Positions 35,335 through 44,762 of a stretch of DNA of 64,000 nt are shown in pieces (positions within the stretch are counted from its first letter, which is position 1; each line of letters opens with the position of its first letter). The position numbers and the translations under genes are program-made. The stretch covers positions 434,001 through 498,000 of the forward strand of contig NZ_WHUV01000005.1 in assembly GCF_009380155.1 (NCBI RefSeq). Reading direction: 5' to 3'. The notes below the pieces were generated by a model, which had not been told where the DNA came from, searched no databases, and worked only from the letters and a program-made list of their open reading frames with translations. This stretch comes from Pseudomonas piscis (GTDB lineage Bacteria > Pseudomonadota > Gammaproteobacteria > Pseudomonadales > Pseudomonadaceae).

Positions 35335-36390
35335 TTATAGCCCCAGGCCGTGACCCGGTGCTTCCTGTGCAACGCTCTGGCGGTAGACGCTGGGGGCCAC
35401 GCCGAACCTGCGCTTGAAGCTCTGGGAAAAACTCGACAGGTCGCTGAAGCCCAAACGCTCGGCGATCTGGCCCAGGCTCAAGGCGGGATTGGCCAGCAAC
35501 TCCAGCGCCCGGCCCCCGCGCTGCTCGGCCAGCAACTGGCGATAGCTGGTGCCCTCCTCCTGCAAACGCCGCTTCAGAGTGCGCACGCTGGTGTGAATCA
35601 GACGGGCCATGCCCGGCAAGTCCGGTACGCTGCCGGCGGGCTGCGCGTCCAGTTGCAGGCGCACCTGCGCGGCGCTGCCCTGGGACGCCTGCCGGCGCTC
35701 CAGCAACTGCGCGCACATCTGCTCGCACATCGACACCGTGACCGGATTGGCCTGGGGCAAGGGACGCTGGAGCAAGCGCCGGTCGAACACCAGGGCATGA
35801 TGGGCCGCGCGAAATTCCGGGACCAGGCCGAAGATCCCTCGGACCTCATCCACGCCATGCTGCACCGACGGAGCACCACGGCGGGTCAGCCGCAGCAGGC
35901 GAAAATCCTGGCCGACGATTTCCTTCATCAATACCGCCGCTGCGGCCATGTCCCGCTCCAGCAGGAACGTCCGCACCCGGGCGTCCGCCACCGCCGGCTC
36001 GCCAAAGGTCAGCACCCCAAGGCCGGGTTCCTGGTGATAGCCGATAGGGGCGAAGGCATAGGTCAGGGGCAGGAAACGCAGGGCCAGGCGCAGGGCATCG
36101 GCCGGGGTCGCGCTGCTGATCAGGCCATAACCGAACAAACCATAGGTGGAAAAGTGATAGCGCAAGCCCACTTCATGGCCCAGCCCCGGCGGATGCCCCA
36201 GCAAGGCCAGCAAGTTGCCCACCAGCCGCAACTCCTGGGCCGCCGACAACAGGCTGTTGGGGTCCTGCAATTGCTCCAGGGACAGCCCCGAGCCGGCCAG
36301 CAGGCGCGTCTGCGCCAGATCCCGCTCAAGGCCGAAGTTCACCAGCAACAGGGCGCTGGAGGGTCCGCGGGTGAATGACTGAATGTTCAT
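35335..36390 (-). CDS. AraC-family regulator divergent from a monooxygenase/esterase gene
   Basis: The 351-residue protein has an arabinose-binding-like N-terminal domain (residues about 20-200) and a C-terminal AraC DNA-binding domain (VRTLKRRLQEEGTSYRQLL and LGQIAERLGFSDLSSFSQSFKRRFGVAPSVYRQ). It is transcribed away from the fused monooxygenase gene across 162 bp and probably controls it. Regulators of this class often sense the hydrophobic substrate of the adjacent catabolic genes. Confidence 0.87.
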   Translation of the reverse strand: MNIQSFTRGPSSALLLVNFGLERDLAQTRLLAGSGLSLEQLQDPNSLLSAAQELRLVGNLLALLGHPPGLGHEVGLRYHFSTYGLFGYGLISSATPADALRLALRFLPLTYAFAPIGYHQEPGLGVLTFGEPAVADARVRTFLLERDMAAAAVLMKEIVGQDFRLLRLTRRGAPSVQHGVDEVRGIFGLVPEFRAAHHALVFDRRLLQRPLPQANPVTVSMCEQMCAQLLERRQASQGSAAQVRLQLDAQPAGSVPDLPGMARLIHTSVRTLKRRLQEEGTSYRQLLAEQRGGRALELLANPALSLGQIAERLGFSDLSSFSQSFKRRFGVAPSVYRQSVAQEAPGHGLGL

Positions 36391-36552
36391 GGGCCAGCTC
36401 GTCGCAGCATGTTTTGGCCCAAATACTAAAGTACTTGTCCCCTTCCAGCATGGGGTCGGCGCTCGATTGCCTGCATGCTTGCTCCACCAGGCTCGTAGTC
36501 TCCCCCTCGGGAAGTGGCCACATCCCACCACAACAATAACAACGAGGTCGTC

Positions 36553-39066
36553 ATGCCAGCATCCACCACTGCTTCGAACTCCGCACCCGACGCCAGCCAG
36601 CCCCTGGAGGCCATCATCATCGGCGCCGGCTTCGGAGGCCTGGGCATGGGCATCGCCCTGCGCAAGGCCGGGGCCAGCCGCTTCGTCATTCTGGAGAAAG
36701 GCCAGGACGTCGGCGGAGTCTGGCGCGACAACAGCTATCCCGGGGCCGCCTGCGACGTGCCCTCGCACCTCTACTCGTTTTCCTTCGAGCCCAATCCCCA
36801 CTGGTCCCGGACCTTCGCCCCCCAGGCGGAAATCCACGCCTACCTGCGGCACTGCGTCAAAAGCCATGGCCTGGAACCGTTCATCCGGTTCGGCGCCGAG
36901 GTCCGCCAGGCCAGCTTCGACCAGGAGCTGGGCTGCTGGCAGGTGACCTGCAACGACGGCCAGGTGCTGCTGGCGCGCCTGCTGATCAGCGCCACCGGCC
37001 AACTGAGCCGTCCGGTGCTGCCGAAGCTGGCGGGCATGGAGAGCTTCGCCGGCCAGGTATTCCATTCCGCCACCTGGGACCACGACTACTCCCTGGCCGG
37101 CAAGCGGGTCGCGGTGATCGGCACCGGAGCCTCGGCGATCCAGTTCGTGCCGCAGGTCGCCGCCCAGGTCGCGGCGCTGAAAGTCTTCCAGCGCTCGCCG
37201 GCCTACATCATGGCCAAGGCCGACCGTCCCTACAGTCCCCGGGAAAAACAGCGTTTCGCGCGCTACCCGCTGTGGATGAAGCTGGTGCGCGCCGGCCATT
37301 ACCTGCACTTCGAGTCACGCGCCCTGGGTTTCACCCGCTTGCGCGGCCTGATGCGCTGGGCCGTGGGCCGGCCCTTCCAGAAGTTGCTGGAGACTTCGGT
37401 GTCCAACCCGCAGCTACGCCGCCAGATGACCCCGGACTATCCCATCGGCTGCAAGCGCATCCTGCTGTCCAACGACTACCTGGCCACCTTCGACCAAGCC
37501 CATGTGCAATTGCTGACCCAGGGCATCAAGCGCATCACCGAGCACGGTATCCAGACCCAGGACGGCGAGCAGCACGATGTGGATGCGATCATCTACGGCA
37601 CCGGCTTCGCAGCCACCGAGTTTCTCTCGCCGATGCGCATCACCGGCCGCAAAGGGCTCGATCTGAACCAGGCCTGGCAACAGGGCGCGGCCGCCTACCT
37701 GGGGCTCAGCGTGCCCGGCTTCCCGAACTTCTTCATGCTCTACGGCCCCAACACCAACCTGGGCCACAATTCCATCATCCATATGCTGGAAAGCCAGATA
37801 TCCCATGTGCTCAAGGCTCGCCAGGCACTGCTGGCCAGCGGCGCCCGCACCCTGGAAGTGGACGAGCGCCCGCACCGGCGCTTCCAGTTGCGGATCCAGC
37901 AACGCCTGGCCAATTCGGTATGGAGCGGCTGCAAGAGCTGGTATGTGGACGAGCAAGGTCACAACAGCACCAATTGGCCCGGCTTCACCTTCACCTATCG
38001 CTGGCTGGCGCGATACGCCGGGCTGGCGGCCTACCAACTGTCCAGCCCGCTGGACCCGGCCTCGCCGGCGAGCGGGCGCAGCATCGCAGCCCCCCGGGAC
38101 TGGCTGGAGCGGGCCAACGCGGCCCTCCTCAGGCTGTTCCTGCGCTGCACCTTCAGGGCCTTGATCGGCCCGTCACGGGCCCTGGCCAGCCAGCGCAAGC
38201 TCGTCGCCGGCATGTCCTGGCTGATGCCGCCAGCCCTGGGGGTCGCTCGACGGCGCACGCACCTGGGCCGGGTACCGGTGCAGATCATCGAACCCAAGGC
38301 CACTGCCGCCAGGGGCACGATCCTCTACCTGCACGGCGGCGCGTTCTGCCTCGGCAGCCCGGACACCCACTACAGCGTCACCAGCCGCCTGGCCAAGGAA
38401 AGCGGCTGTGCCGTCTGGGTCCCCGACTACCTACTGGCCCCGGAGCACCCTTACCCGGCGGGCCTGGACGACTGCCTGGCCTGCTATGACGCGATCCGCG
38501 CCCAGGGTTGCCCGGCCGAACAACTGTTGATCGCCGGCGACTCCGCCGGGGGTGCGCTGGCGTTGGCCCTGGCCCTGGCCTTGAAGAAACGGGGCGACGG
38601 CATCGCCGCCGGGCTCATGCTGCTGTCGCCAGTCACCGACCCGACCCTGGCTGGCCCCAGCCTGCAGAGCCGCCAGGGCGTAGATCCGATGATTCGCCGC
38701 GACTGGCTGGAACAGGCCCTGCAAGCCTATGGCGCGCCCGATCAAGACCTGTTGCACCGCCCCCTGGAGGCCGAGCTGGACGGCCTGCCACCGATGCTGG
38801 TGCAGGTGGGTGACCAGGAGCTGCTGCTGTCCGACTCCTGCCGCCTGGCCGAGCACGCCCGGGCCTGCGGGGTACCTTGCGAGCTGGAAATCCACCACGA
38901 GCGCTGGCATGTCTTCCAACTGCAGGCCTTCTACCTGCGTTCGGCCAGGAACGCCCTGCACAGCCTGGCGCGTTTCGCCCGGGAGCGCCTGGAGCAACCA
39001 CCAGCAACCGATGCCCGACGGTCACCTGCAACGGCAAAAGCGTCCACGCAAGCACAACCCGGTTGA
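36553..39066 (+). CDS. Fused Baeyer-Villiger-type flavin monooxygenase and alpha/beta-hydrolase
   Basis: The 837-residue protein joins two enzymes. Residues about 15-500 are a flavin monooxygenase with FAD motif IIIGAGFGGLG, the Baeyer-Villiger fingerprint FAGQVFHSATWD at about 166-177, and the NADPH motif AVIGTGASAIQ. Residues about 560-820 are a hormone-sensitive-lipase-type hydrolase with oxyanion motif YLHGGAFCLG, nucleophile GDSAGG (Ser about 663) and His in RWHVFQ. The likely chemistry is ketone to ester, then ester to acid plus alcohol, in a single polypeptide. I chose the ATG at 36553, preceded by ACGAGGTCGTC. Confidence 0.88.
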   Translation: MPASTTASNSAPDASQPLEAIIIGAGFGGLGMGIALRKAGASRFVILEKGQDVGGVWRDNSYPGAACDVPSHLYSFSFEPNPHWSRTFAPQAEIHAYLRHCVKSHGLEPFIRFGAEVRQASFDQELGCWQVTCNDGQVLLARLLISATGQLSRPVLPKLAGMESFAGQVFHSATWDHDYSLAGKRVAVIGTGASAIQFVPQVAAQVAALKVFQRSPAYIMAKADRPYSPREKQRFARYPLWMKLVRAGHYLHFESRALGFTRLRGLMRWAVGRPFQKLLETSVSNPQLRRQMTPDYPIGCKRILLSNDYLATFDQAHVQLLTQGIKRITEHGIQTQDGEQHDVDAIIYGTGFAATEFLSPMRITGRKGLDLNQAWQQGAAAYLGLSVPGFPNFFMLYGPNTNLGHNSIIHMLESQISHVLKARQALLASGARTLEVDERPHRRFQLRIQQRLANSVWSGCKSWYVDEQGHNSTNWPGFTFTYRWLARYAGLAAYQLSSPLDPASPASGRSIAAPRDWLERANAALLRLFLRCTFRALIGPSRALASQRKLVAGMSWLMPPALGVARRRTHLGRVPVQIIEPKATAARGTILYLHGGAFCLGSPDTHYSVTSRLAKESGCAVWVPDYLLAPEHPYPAGLDDCLACYDAIRAQGCPAEQLLIAGDSAGGALALALALALKKRGDGIAAGLMLLSPVTDPTLAGPSLQSRQGVDPMIRRDWLEQALQAYGAPDQDLLHRPLEAELDGLPPMLVQVGDQELLLSDSCRLAEHARACGVPCELEIHHERWHVFQLQAFYLRSARNALHSLARFARERLEQPPATDARRSPATAKASTQAQPG

Positions 39067-39274
39067 TCGCCAGCGGCCACGCCCTCACGCGGGCGTGGTC
39101 CGGCACCCGGTTGCATGCCTGTCACCAAGTTCTGATGGCCAGAAACCGCTTCTGCGGGTAAAACAGAGCCCCTCGAAAGCGGCCATCATGGCCGTGGATA
39201 TCCCCAGTGCCCAGCAGGCGACCTGAGCGGGCTATCCACGCGTCTTTCCATCAGTCATCAAGGGAGCAGTACTC

Positions 39275-39925
39275 ATGAGCAGCGAACACGAAACCTCCAG
39301 CGAATCCCTGCGTCTTGGCAGCACGGAAATCCGCATCCTGGGTTCGTTGATCGAAAAACAGGCCACCAACCCGGAAACCTATCCCCTGACCCTCAACGCC
39401 CTGGTCATCGCCTGCAACCAGAAGACCAGCCGCGAGCCGGTGATGAACCTGACCCCGGGCCAGGTCGGCCAGAGCCTGCGCACCCTGGAAATCCAGGGTT
39501 TCACTCGCCTGCAGATGGGCAGCCGCGCCGATCGCTGGGAGCAGCGCCTGGAAAAAGCCCTGGAACTGGTACCGGCGCAGTTGATCCTCTGTGGCCTGAT
39601 GTTCCTGCGTGGCCCGCAGACCGTGAACGAACTGCTGACCCGCAGCGGGCGCATGCACGACTTCGAAGACAGCGAGCAGGTCCTGCACCAGCTCGAACGC
39701 CTGGTGGCCCGCGGCCTGGCCTTGCACCTGCCGCGCCAGGCCGGCCAGCGCGAAGACCGCTACACCCACGCCCTGGGTGACCCGGCGGACATCGAGGCGA
39801 TCCTCGCCGCCCGTGGCAACCCGGTGGAGCGCAGCAGCGGCGGAAATGTGTCACTGGAACGCATCGAAGAACTGGAAGCGCGGATCGCCGCCCTCGAAGA
39901 ACGCCTGGCCCGCCTGGAAGGCTAG
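39275..39925 (+). CDS. YceH family protein (DUF480)
   Basis: The 216-residue protein contains two winged-helix domains and matches the YceH/DUF480 family: EIRILGSLIEKQATNPETYPLTLNALVIACNQKTSREPV at the start, FLRGPQTVNELLTRSGRMHDF in the middle. A short coiled coil (ERIEELEARIAALEERLARL) ends it. The role is unknown; a link to nucleic-acid binding is inferred from the fold only. It has a good ribosome-binding site (AGGGAGCAG). Confidence 0.88.
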   Translation: MSSEHETSSESLRLGSTEIRILGSLIEKQATNPETYPLTLNALVIACNQKTSREPVMNLTPGQVGQSLRTLEIQGFTRLQMGSRADRWEQRLEKALELVPAQLILCGLMFLRGPQTVNELLTRSGRMHDFEDSEQVLHQLERLVARGLALHLPRQAGQREDRYTHALGDPADIEAILAARGNPVERSSGGNVSLERIEELEARIAALEERLARLEG

Positions 39926-39929
39926 GCCC

Positions 39930-39975
39930 TGGCCACTGCCGAAGGTTGCGACAATCGCACACGCCTTCGGCTCAT
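39930..39975 (+). repeat. REP-like intergenic repeat, partial copy
   Basis: GGCCACTGCCGAAGGTTGCGAC resembles the core of the other copies (10887-10927); the second half differs, with ATCGCACACGCCTTCGGC completing a different inverted repeat. It lies in the gap between two convergent genes. Confidence 0.35.
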
Positions 39976-39983
39976 CGGCCCCT

Positions 39984-40802
39984 TCAGCCCCGGGCGAAGG
40001 CCACGGCCTGCTGGAACTGCTCTTCGCTCGGGCGTACGCCGGTGTACAGCACGAACTGCTCCAGGGCCTGGATGGCAATCACTTCAAGCCCGGTGATGAC
40101 CCGCTTGCCCGCGGCCCGTGCCTGTACGATCAACGGCGTCTCGGCCGGTACCGCCACTACATCGAACACGGTATCCGCCGCGGCGATGGCCTGGGCCTCG
40201 AAGGCCAGTTGCTGCGCCTCGGGCCCGCCGCTCATGCCGATCGGCGTGACGTTGACCAGCATCCGCGGACGCAGGCTGCCCAGCTCCGCCTGCCACTGGT
40301 AGCCCAGGGAGCTGGCCAGGGCGCGGCCGGCCACTTCATTGCGGGCCACGATCACGCCATGGGCATAACCGCCGTCGCGCAAGGCACTGGCCACCGCCTT
40401 GGCCATGCCACCGCTGCCGCGCAGGACGAAGGTGCAATCCTTGGGCACGGCATGGGCCGCCAGCAACTGCGCCACGGCAATGTAGTCGGTGTTGTAGGCC
40501 TTCAAATGACCGTTGGTGTTGACGATGGTGTTGATCGAGGCAATGGCCCGGGCCGAGTCGTCCAGCTCGTCCACCAGGGCGATGCAGTCTTCCTTGAACG
40601 GCATGGAGACGCCGCAGCCACGGATACCCAGGGCCCGGATCCCACCGACCGCGCCCGGCAGGTCCTGGCTGCTGAAGGCCTTGTAGTAGAAGTTCAGCCC
40701 CAGTTGCTCATACAGGTGATTGTGAAAGCGCAGGCCGAAGTTCCCCGGACGCCCGGACAACGACATGCACAACTGGGTGTCTTTATTGGGGTTCATTTGC
40801 AT
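39984..40802 (-). CDS. Shikimate dehydrogenase-like oxidoreductase (AroE paralogue)
   Basis: The 272-residue protein has the AroE fold: substrate domain with Lys70 in GVSMPFKED and Asp106 in AYNTDYIA, then a Rossmann domain (LRGSGGMAKAVASAL). The usual shikimate-carboxylate motif SxS in the first loop is replaced by LSGRPGNFGLRFHN, so the substrate is probably not shikimate itself. It resembles the SdhL/Ael1-type shikimate dehydrogenase-like enzymes described in pseudomonads. The start at 40802 is chosen because GAGGAG lies at the right distance. Confidence 0.78.
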   Translation of the reverse strand: MQMNPNKDTQLCMSLSGRPGNFGLRFHNHLYEQLGLNFYYKAFSSQDLPGAVGGIRALGIRGCGVSMPFKEDCIALVDELDDSARAIASINTIVNTNGHLKAYNTDYIAVAQLLAAHAVPKDCTFVLRGSGGMAKAVASALRDGGYAHGVIVARNEVAGRALASSLGYQWQAELGSLRPRMLVNVTPIGMSGGPEAQQLAFEAQAIAAADTVFDVVAVPAETPLIVQARAAGKRVITGLEVIAIQALEQFVLYTGVRPSEEQFQQAVAFARG

Positions 40803-41055
40803 CTTCATCTCCTCGCTTGGCACTTTCGGATAGACGGGATTGGTCGGCCAGCCGCTTGTGCCCGATCATATCGGCGCTTGTTCAAAGGGCTCCAGCCGTC
40901 CAGGGATAACGGTAAAGAGGCCGGTACAGACCTTACACAACATTTACTCAGCGACTGTGCAGATTTTGCGATAACCGCTGTCTTAGAAGTATCCCCGCGT
41001 CAGTTCTTGAGTCTGGTGCAGACCATAAACGCAGGGGTTGAACCGAGGAAAAACC

Positions 41056-41412
41056 ATGATCTCCAAAATCCCCAAGATAGCCCTGCTCATTGGTGCACTC
41101 GCTGTCGCCGGCCAGGCATCCGCCCATGGCGGTGGCTGGGCCGGGCCCGCCGCGCTGGGTGCGGTCGTCGGCGCAGCCGTCGTGGGTTCGGTGATCGCCA
41201 ACCAGGATCGCCCGGTCTACGTGCAACAGGCCCCGGTGTATGTGCAACCAGCCCCGGTGTACGCCGCCCCACCGCCCCCTCCGGTCTACTACCAGCCGGC
41301 ACCGGTCTATGTGCAACAGCCGATCTACTATCGCCCGGCACCGGTCTACTACGGGCCACCCCGTGGCTACTACGGCCATCCTCATTACTACTACGGCCCT
41401 GGCCGCTGGTAA
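41056..41412 (+). CDS. Secreted Pro/Tyr-rich repeat protein
   Basis: The 118-residue product has a signal peptide cut near GQASA-HGGG, a glycine/alanine-rich segment (GPAALGAVVGAAVVGSVIA) that could insert in a membrane, and a tail of imperfect repeats of the type VYVQQAP/VYVQPAP/VYYGPP, ending YYYGPGRW. Such proteins are common in Proteobacteria with unknown role in the envelope. The ribosome-binding site (GAGGAAAAAC) precedes the ATG. Confidence 0.72.
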   Translation: MISKIPKIALLIGALAVAGQASAHGGGWAGPAALGAVVGAAVVGSVIANQDRPVYVQQAPVYVQPAPVYAAPPPPPVYYQPAPVYVQQPIYYRPAPVYYGPPRGYYGHPHYYYGPGRW

Positions 41413-41433
41413 GCCAACCCAGGTTCCCGAAAC

Positions 41434-41465
41434 AGGCCCCGCCCTCCAAGGCGGGGCCTGTTGCA
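41434..41465 (+). terminator. Likely terminator after the Pro/Tyr-rich gene
   Basis: AGGCCCCGCC (41434-41443) pairs with GGCGGGGCCT across CTCCAA. Only a weak U tract follows (GTTGCATT). Confidence 0.7.
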
Positions 41466-41662
41466 TTCCGACTCCGGCCGAATGTCTGAATAATTCTGCA
41501 GAATGTCGTGACTGGAACAGTACTTGCGTTTAAATCCGGCAATAGTGTGCCGATCCCAAGGAAGCCCCGGGCGACATGGGATGGTCATGTTTGTGTCATC
41601 CAAGGGCTGCAAGATCGATCCAGTCCGATCGCCCCAGGCCCATAACAACAAGGACGCTCCCC

Positions 41663-41857
41663 ATGCCTACGCAAAATCCGCATCGCGTTGCCGGCCTCTG
41701 CACCTCCAGCCGGGTGTATGACGCCCTGACCGAGCTCAAGCACCTGGAGGGCCATCGCAACGCCAAGTTCCTGTCCCTGCTGACCCAGAACCTGGTGCGC
41801 AAGGGCCTGCTCAACGAGCATGAGGTGCTGCAGATGCTCGACCAGGTCGTGGACTGA
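41663..41857 (+). CDS. Small protein of unknown function (64 residues)
   Basis: The ORF starts with ATG at 41663 after AAGGACGC and encodes a helical protein (VYDALTELKHLEGHRNAKFLSLLTQNLVRKGLLNEHEVLQMLDQVVD). The composition is coding-like and the helix-turn pattern suggests a small helical bundle. No family is recognised. It lies between the Pro/Tyr-rich gene and another small ORF. Confidence 0.65.
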   Translation: MPTQNPHRVAGLCTSSRVYDALTELKHLEGHRNAKFLSLLTQNLVRKGLLNEHEVLQMLDQVVD

Positions 41858-41975
41858 TCCCGCGCGCGCCGTGGGTGAATATCCTGCCCAGCCATCGATG
41901 TCCATTATCGATCCGGGTGATTTTTCGTAGCACTGGACACTTTGTAAGGTAACCGCTCCCATAAAGGAGCTTCCC

Positions 41976-42158
41976 ATGCCCAACGTCCAGATCATGTCCG
42001 TCATCGGCAGCGCCGTCCCCTCCCCACTGCGGGAATCGGGCTTGCTCGCCTGCTGGTACCTGGTCCGCGATGGCGAGACCGTCAGCGGCCCCCTGGCTTC
42101 ATTAACCGCTGCCCAGGCCCTTTCCCGGCAACTGGATCGCCAGCCGGTGCACGCCTAG
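41976..42158 (+). CDS. Small protein of unknown function (60 residues)
   Basis: A strong ribosome-binding site (AAAGGAGCTTCCC) precedes the ATG. The protein contains CWYLVRDGETVSGPLASLTAAQALSRQLDRQ, a pattern resembling the start of GYF_2-type small domains (W-Y-x(n)-G-P), which is a weak comparison. No function can be assigned. Confidence 0.6.
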   Translation: MPNVQIMSVIGSAVPSPLRESGLLACWYLVRDGETVSGPLASLTAAQALSRQLDRQPVHA

Positions 42159-42212
42159 CTGCCTGAACGTTGACCGCAAGCGCGATGTCCCGAAGCCCCG
42201 GCACCAGGCCGT

Positions 42213-43280
42213 TCAGGGCAAGGGCAAGCGCGCCCGCGGCCGGGTCTCGACGAACAGCCCCCAGCTGGACAGGAACAACGCGGCGATCAAGGGGCCGATG
42301 ACGAAGCCATTGAGACCGAAGATCGCCAGGCCGCCAAGGGTCGAGACCAGGATCAGGTAATCCGGCATCCGGGTGTCCTTGCCCACCAGGATCGGTCGCA
42401 GCAGGTTGTCCACCAGGCCGATCACCAGCACCCCGAACAAGCCCAGCACCACGCCCTGCCAGATTGCCCCGCTGAGCAGGAAGTACACCGCCACCGGCCC
42501 CCAGACCAGCCCCGCACCCACTGCCGGCAACAGCGACAGAAAGGCCATCAGCACCGCCCACAGCAACACGCTGGGAATATCGAGGAACCAGAAGATCAAC
42601 CCGCCCAGGGCGCCCTGGGTCACCGCCACCAGCACATTGCCCTTGACCGTGGCCCGCACCACCCGGGTGAACTTCAATTGCAGGCGCCGCTTCTGGTATT
42701 CCGCCAGCGGTACTGCGGCGCGGATCTTGCGCACCAGCTCCGGACCGTCGCGCAGGAAGAAAAACAGCAGGTAGAGCATGACGGAGAAACCCACCAGGAA
42801 CTCGAAGGTGCCCTGGCCGAAACTGAACGCCTGGGTCGCCAGGTAATGGCTGCCCTGCATCGCCCCCTTGGCCACCTTTTCCTGCAGGCCCTGGAGCTCC
42901 CCCAGGCCGAAGCGGTCCAGCAAACCCTGAACGGACGGCGGCAGGCGATGCTTGAACAGCTCCAGGTAGCCGGCGATGTCCAGTTGCCCGCTCTCGATCT
43001 TGCGATACAACTCGGCACCTTCCTGGACCAACAGCACGCTGATGGCGATCACCGGCAGGATGGCGATCACCAGGCAAATGCCCAGGGTGCACAGCGAGCA
43101 CAGGTTGCGTCGGCCCCCGAGGCGCAGCAGCAGGCGGCGCTGCAACGGTGCGAAGAGAATGCCGAGGATCACCGCCCAGAACAGCGCGCCGTAGAACGGC
43201 AGCAAGATCCAGATGAAGGCCACACTGACCAATGCCAGCAACAGCAGCAGGCTCTTGTTTTGCAGGTTGTTCTGATTCAT
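42213..43280 (-). CDS. AI-2E family transporter (YdiK/PerM-type permease)
   Basis: The 355-residue inner-membrane protein has about eight hydrophobic segments and the family pattern: N-terminal LLLLLALVSVAFIWILLPFYGALFWAVILGILFAPL, then PSVLLWAVLMAFLSLLPAVGAGLVWGPVA and C-terminal DNLLRPILVGKDTRMPDYLILVSTLGGLAIFGLNGFVIGPLIAALF. Characterised members include AI-2 exporters and a Na+(Li+)/H+ antiporter; substrate is not predictable. Confidence 0.9.
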   Translation of the reverse strand: MNQNNLQNKSLLLLLALVSVAFIWILLPFYGALFWAVILGILFAPLQRRLLLRLGGRRNLCSLCTLGICLVIAILPVIAISVLLVQEGAELYRKIESGQLDIAGYLELFKHRLPPSVQGLLDRFGLGELQGLQEKVAKGAMQGSHYLATQAFSFGQGTFEFLVGFSVMLYLLFFFLRDGPELVRKIRAAVPLAEYQKRRLQLKFTRVVRATVKGNVLVAVTQGALGGLIFWFLDIPSVLLWAVLMAFLSLLPAVGAGLVWGPVAVYFLLSGAIWQGVVLGLFGVLVIGLVDNLLRPILVGKDTRMPDYLILVSTLGGLAIFGLNGFVIGPLIAALFLSSWGLFVETRPRARLPLP

Positions 43281-43436
43281 GTCCGGTCCAGGTCGGTCAA
43301 CGCCGGTTGGCGTCCTGGGATTTAGTCCACCGTCGCGTCGCCAAGTGCCGTTTTTTCTCTAGCGGATATAGACCCAGGTCAATGAATGCCTGCGGGCGCT
43401 GCCTTACCCTCGCGACCTTTTGCGACCGACAGCCCC

Positions 43437-44762
43437 ATGACGCTCCTCGCCAAACCCGAACTCCTGGCCCCCGCCGGCACCCTGAAGAACATGCGCTACG
43501 CCTTCGCCTATGGCGCCGACGCGGTGTATGCCGGACAACCGCGCTATAGCCTGCGGGTGCGTAACAACGAATTCGACCACGCCAACCTGGCCCTCGGCAT
43601 CCGCGAGGCTCAGGCCCAGGGCAAGCGCTTCTATGTGGTGGTCAACATCGCCCCGCACAACGCCAAGCTCAAGACCTTCCTCAAGGACCTGGCGCCGGTG
43701 ATCGAAATGGCCCCCGACGCGCTGATCATGTCCGACCCGGGGCTGATCATGCTGGTACGCCGGCACTTCCCGGCCATGCCGATCCACCTGTCGGTGCAGG
43801 CCAACACGGTGAACTGGGCCAGCGTCGAGTTCTGGCAGCAGCAGGGCCTGAGCCGGATCATCCTGTCCCGGGAGCTGTCGCTGGAGGAAATCGAGGAAAT
43901 CCGCCAGCAGGTGCCGGCCATGGAGCTGGAGGTCTTCGTCCACGGCGCCCTGTGCATGGCCTATTCCGGGCGCTGCCTGCTCTCGGGCTACATGAACAAG
44001 CGCGACGCCAACCAGGGCACCTGCACCAACGCCTGCCGCTGGAAATACAAGGCCGAGCAAGCCACCGAAAACGACCTCGGGGAGATCGTCCAGACCTTCG
44101 AACCCGAGCCGACCCTGGGCCTGGGCACCCCCACCGACCAGGTGTTCCTGCTCCAGGAAGCCAATCGTCCGGACGAGCAGATGCCGGCCTTCGAGGACGA
44201 GCACGGCACCTACATCATGAACGCCAAGGATCTGCGGGCGGTGCAGCACGTGGAGCGCCTGACACGCATGGGCGTGCACTCGCTGAAGATCGAGGGCCGG
44301 ACCAAGTCCCACTTCTACTGCGCCCGTACCACCCAGGTCTATCGCCGGGCCATCGACGACGCCGCAGCCGGGCGCGAGTTCGACCGCAGCCTGATGAACG
44401 ACCTGGAATCCCTGGCCCAGCGCGGCTACACCGAGGGCTTCCTGCGCCGCCACGTGCATGACGAATACCAGAACTACCAGAACGGCAGCTCGGTGTCGGA
44501 GCGCCAGCAGTTCGTCGGCGAGCTCACCGGACTGCGCCGCGACCGCCTGGCCGAGGTCAAGGTGAAGAACCGCTTCGCCCTGGGCGACCACATGGAGCTG
44601 ATGACGCCCAAGGGCAACTTCCACTTCGACCTGCATGAGCTGCACAACGCCCAGGGCCAGGCCATCGAAGTGGCCCCGGGCGACGGCCATACCGTGTACC
44701 TGCCGATTCCCGACCAGGTGGACCTGCGCTTCGGCCTGCTGATGCGCGATATCGGCGCCTGA
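43437..44762 (+). CDS. trhP: Prephenate-dependent tRNA uridine(34) hydroxylase TrhP (U32 family)
   Basis: The 441-residue protein is the YegQ/TrhP member of the former U32 peptidase family. It begins KPELLAPAGTLKNMRYAFAYGADAVYAG and has the cluster-type cysteines in HGALCMAYSGRCLLSGYMNKRDANQGTCTNACRW. TrhP helps make 5-hydroxyuridine at the wobble position of tRNA, the precursor of cmo5U, using prephenate. ATG at 43437 matches relatives. Confidence 0.92.
   Translation: MTLLAKPELLAPAGTLKNMRYAFAYGADAVYAGQPRYSLRVRNNEFDHANLALGIREAQAQGKRFYVVVNIAPHNAKLKTFLKDLAPVIEMAPDALIMSDPGLIMLVRRHFPAMPIHLSVQANTVNWASVEFWQQQGLSRIILSRELSLEEIEEIRQQVPAMELEVFVHGALCMAYSGRCLLSGYMNKRDANQGTCTNACRWKYKAEQATENDLGEIVQTFEPEPTLGLGTPTDQVFLLQEANRPDEQMPAFEDEHGTYIMNAKDLRAVQHVERLTRMGVHSLKIEGRTKSHFYCARTTQVYRRAIDDAAAGREFDRSLMNDLESLAQRGYTEGFLRRHVHDEYQNYQNGSSVSERQQFVGELTGLRRDRLAEVKVKNRFALGDHMELMTPKGNFHFDLHELHNAQGQAIEVAPGDGHTVYLPIPDQVDLRFGLLMRDIGA

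Noticed and set aside
35335..37308. Extended minus-strand ORF that would join the AraC regulator to sequence upstream
   Set aside because: The AraC protein starts naturally at 36390; the extension is antisense to the monooxygenase and has no domain.
36553..39066. Monooxygenase/hydrolase fusion as a frameshift artefact
   Set aside because: The frame is continuous with coding composition through the linker and both domains are complete, so a real fusion is the simpler reading, though relatives should be compared.
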